Shown one piece after another: positions 35,655 through 37,464 of a DNA stretch of 37,464 nt (position 1 is the first letter of the stretch; the number at the start of each line of letters is the position of its first letter). The position numbers and the translations under genes were made by a program. Source of the stretch: a virus; the IMG/VR virus record IMGVR_UViG_3300033141_001766, positions 1-37,464 of that record. One strand, given 5' to 3'. Under the pieces are notes generated by a model. The model saw nothing but the letters and a program-made list of their open reading frames with translations, searched no databases and was not told the origin of the DNA.

Positions 35655-36069
35655 AGAATACAAAAATATAGTAGATAAGATTCCTATTGTTTGTGTCGAT
35701 GGTATTATAATAAATAAAAAGAAAGAGTTTTTACTGATAAAAAGAAAAAATCCACCCTTAAAAAATAAATGGTGGATTCCTGGTGGTCGAATATATAAAG
35801 GAGAAACTTTAGAAAAAGGATTTATAAGAAAAATGAAAGAAGAGTTAGGGATCAATGTAAAAATAATTTTATCGTTAGGCTATTATGAAGAACACTTTAC
35901 CGATAATCCATTTGATTTAAATAGTGGTGTGCATACTATTTCTATTGTTTTTTTGGCTTTATATCGTAAAGGTAAAATAAGAGTTGATAATCAGAGTTAT
36001 TCTTGGAAGTGGTCAAAAAAACTTCCAAGTGAACTCTTGAAGATCAAACCGTTTAATGTCTTCAAATAA
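35626..36069 (+). CDS. Gmm-like Nudix hydrolase (GDP-mannose mannosyl hydrolase type)
   Basis: A 147-residue protein with the Nudix fold. WWIPGGRIYKGETLEKGFIRK and then KEELGI (residues 49-77) is the Nudix box, but Lys replaces the first Glu of the usual REUxEE element, as in GDP-mannose mannosyl hydrolases, which also share the N-terminal IP(I)xExYKxIV... and the GVH near the end. Such enzymes split GDP-mannose or GDP-glucose, regulating the sugar pool. ATG 35626 overlaps the previous frame by 29 bases. It lies just ahead of the GMD-like gene, which uses GDP-mannose. Confidence 0.8.
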   Translation: MRLKKKIPIEEYKNIVDKIPIVCVDGIIINKKKEFLLIKRKNPPLKNKWWIPGGRIYKGETLEKGFIRKMKEELGINVKIILSLGYYEEHFTDNPFDLNSGVHTISIVFLALYRKGKIRVDNQSYSWKWSKKLPSELLKIKPFNVFK

Positions 36070-37045
36070 AACTGCCTTTATAACGGGTATTACGGGACAG
36101 GTTGGTTCTTATATGGCAGAATTTCTTTTAGAGAAAAAATATAAAGTTTATGGATTAATTAAAAGAAATTCTGTTGGTAATAGACAAAGAATAAAACATT
36201 TATATTCTGATGGGTTTAATGATAATAATTTATTTTATGGAGATATTTTAGATATGAATTCTATAATTTCTGCATTGGATAAAGTAAGACCAGATGAAAT
36301 TTATCACTATGCTGCTATGGGTCATACTGGAATTTCTTATGCTGCTCCAGTATTAACAATGGAAATAATTTTATCTGGAACAACAAATTTATTAAATGCT
36401 GTTAGGGCTCTTAATTTAAAAAGTAAAATTTTCAATGCTTCATCTGTAGAAATTTTTGATGGAAGTCCAGAGAATAATCCTTTGATTGAAAATTCAAAGT
36501 ATAATCCTTCAAATCCTTATGGGGCAGCTAAGTTAGCAGCTCTTAAATTGTGTAATATTTATCGTCAAGGTTATGGAATGTTTATATCTTCTGCCATCAG
36601 TTCTAATCATGATTCTCCACGTAGAGCTAAAAACTTTCTTCCCAAAAAAGTTGTAGCTACTGCTTTGGCTATTAAAAGAGGAGAAGAAAAAGAATTAAGA
36701 TTGGGAAACTTAGAAGCAAAAAGAGATTGGGGTTATGTTCCTGATTATGTGGAAGCTCATTGGTTAATGCTTCAACAAGACAAACCAGATGATTTTGTTA
36801 TAGGGACTAATGAAGCTCATTCTGTTGCTGAATTTACAGAAGAGGTTTTTAGACAATTAGGAATGGATTGGAAGAAATACGTTAAAGATGATCCTGATTA
36901 TTATAGACCATTAGATCCGCAATGTTATCAGGGAGATTATTCTAAAGCTAAAAGAATTTTAGGTTGGGAACCAAAAGTTAAATGGAAAGAATTGATTAGT
37001 ATTCTCATTAAACATGAAATAGAGAATTCTAATCTTTACTTTTAA
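36056..37045 (+). CDS. GDP-mannose 4,6-dehydratase-like SDR enzyme
   Basis: A 329-residue extended short-chain dehydrogenase. The N-terminal TGITGQVGSYMAEFLL carries the cofactor GxxGxxG motif (11-17). ASSVEIFDGS (128-137) and Tyr155-x3-Lys159 (NPYGAAKLAA) are the catalytic elements, and the order matches GMD more than simple epimerases. GMD converts GDP-D-mannose to GDP-4-keto-6-deoxy-D-mannose. The next gene (one base away) is an RfbE-like aminotransferase, whose substrate is that very product. Specificity for GDP-mannose is inferred from this pairing and the Gmm-like neighbour. Confidence 0.85.
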   Translation: MSSNKTAFITGITGQVGSYMAEFLLEKKYKVYGLIKRNSVGNRQRIKHLYSDGFNDNNLFYGDILDMNSIISALDKVRPDEIYHYAAMGHTGISYAAPVLTMEIILSGTTNLLNAVRALNLKSKIFNASSVEIFDGSPENNPLIENSKYNPSNPYGAAKLAALKLCNIYRQGYGMFISSAISSNHDSPRRAKNFLPKKVVATALAIKRGEEKELRLGNLEAKRDWGYVPDYVEAHWLMLQQDKPDDFVIGTNEAHSVAEFTEEVFRQLGMDWKKYVKDDPDYYRPLDPQCYQGDYSKAKRILGWEPKVKWKELISILIKHEIENSNLYF

Positions 37046-37046
37046 T

Positions 37047-37464
37047 ATGAAATTTAAATACGGAATTACAAATTTAAAATGGACTGGTAATGAGGTGAAA
37101 TATGTTACTGATGCTATTAAATCTACTTGGGTAGGTTGGGAAGGGGATTATGTAAAGCGATTTGAAAAAGAATTTGCTAAATGGGTAGGAACTAAATATG
37201 CAGTTACTACCACCTCTGGAACGAGTGCCCTTACTTTAGCTGTTGCTGCTTTGGGTATAGGAGAGGGAGATGAAGTTATTGTTCCTGAATTTACAATGAT
37301 GTCTTGTGCCTTTGCCGTAACATACAATAAAGCTAAACCAGTTTTTGTTGATTGCGGAGAAGATTTAAATATTGATGTGAAAAAAATAGAAGAAAAGATA
37401 ACCCCTAAAACAAGAGCCATTATGGCGGTTCACATATATGGAAGAATGTGTGATATGAAGGCTA
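37047..37464 (+). CDS. RfbE-like sugar aminotransferase, N-terminal part (continues at 1)
   Basis: Starting at ATG 37047, one base after the dehydratase stop, this frame runs to the end of the window and continues seamlessly at base 3. It encodes about 110 residues before the part shown at the left end. Landmarks are the PLP-fold opening STWVGWEGDYVKRFEKEFA, TTSGTSALTLA (phosphate-binding region) and GDEVIVPEFT, closely following GDP-perosamine synthases. See the left-end entry for the Schiff-base lysine. Confidence 0.9.
   Translation, partial: MKFKYGITNLKWTGNEVKYVTDAIKSTWVGWEGDYVKRFEKEFAKWVGTKYAVTTTSGTSALTLAVAALGIGEGDEVIVPEFTMMSCAFAVTYNKAKPVFVDCGEDLNIDVKKIEEKITPKTRAIMAVHIYGRMCDMKA
37351..37464. 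repeat. Terminal direct repeat, right copy (circular overlap)
   Basis: Exact copy of bases 1-114; see the left copy. Removing one copy gives a 37,350-bp circular unit. Confidence 0.95.

Noticed and set aside
1-37464. Recoded stop codons (for example TGA as Gly or Trp)
   Set aside because: TGA, TAA and TAG all end frames at sensible domain ends with neighbouring genes starting at once; no long frame needs a read-through codon.
1-37464. Integrase, repressor or transposase genes
   Set aside because: No tyrosine or serine recombinase motifs, transposase motifs or insertion-sequence ends were seen, so neither a lysogeny module nor an insertion element is reported.

Overview
The window is one full turn of a small, AT-rich, double-stranded DNA tailed-phage genome. 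Bases 1-114 are repeated exactly at 37351-37464, so the unit is a 37,350-bp circle (or circularly permuted molecule), and the gene split by the ends, a DegT/RfbE-type aminotransferase, is continuous from 37047 through the junction to 776. Terminase, portal, scaffold and HK97-type capsid genes are present. There is no tape measure, tail tube or sheath, and there is a very large LPD38-like internal virion protein, so a short-tailed (podovirus-like) virion is most likely. I see no integrase, repressor, DNA polymerase, RNA polymerase or tRNA. Consensus sigma70-type promoters point to a bacterial host. TGA, TAA and TAG all act as stops. The host cannot be named from sequence alone.

Layout: two divergent arms leave an 827-bp non-coding region (22206-23032) that carries opposed clusters of an ATGTTAGT iteron, DnaA boxes, hairpins and promoters, and is the likely replication origin. 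The leftward arm (22205 to 14270, minus strand) holds replication and accessory genes: a P-loop helicase-like ATPase, a Cas4/RecB-like PD-(D/E)XK nuclease, a second small nuclease-like protein, a Dam-type methyltransferase, zinc-ribbon proteins and many small unknowns. The rightward arm (23033 through the junction to 13985) holds packaging and capsid genes (23033-29511), an 8.6-kb sugar/glycan cassette (29508 to 776), tail and internal virion genes (897-10363), small membrane and zinc-ribbon proteins (10548-12324) and lysis genes (12418-13890). The arms converge on a bidirectional intrinsic terminator at 14007-14032.

The most unusual content is the glycan cassette. It contains a GDP-mannose 4,6-dehydratase-like protein, an RfbE-like (GDP-perosamine synthase-like) aminotransferase, a Gmm-like GDP-sugar Nudix hydrolase, a three-domain sugar C-methyltransferase, a second methyltransferase, three glycosyltransferases and two sulfotransferases. 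All are apparently cytosolic and translationally coupled. Together they could make and attach a modified, sulfated deoxy-amino sugar to a phage or host component.

The second unusual theme is RNA structure. Nearly every real intergenic gap holds a GC-rich hairpin, often with the form outer stem - internal loop - inner stem and placed at the stop codon of the upstream gene, reminiscent of RNase III sites in T7 polycistronic RNA. Two larger structured islands (14041-14225 and 16590-16776) look like non-coding RNA candidates. Several genes missed by length-based ORF calling were found, including a 50-residue membrane protein at 10360-10512 (minus) that begins exactly at the predicted start of transcription from a consensus promoter.
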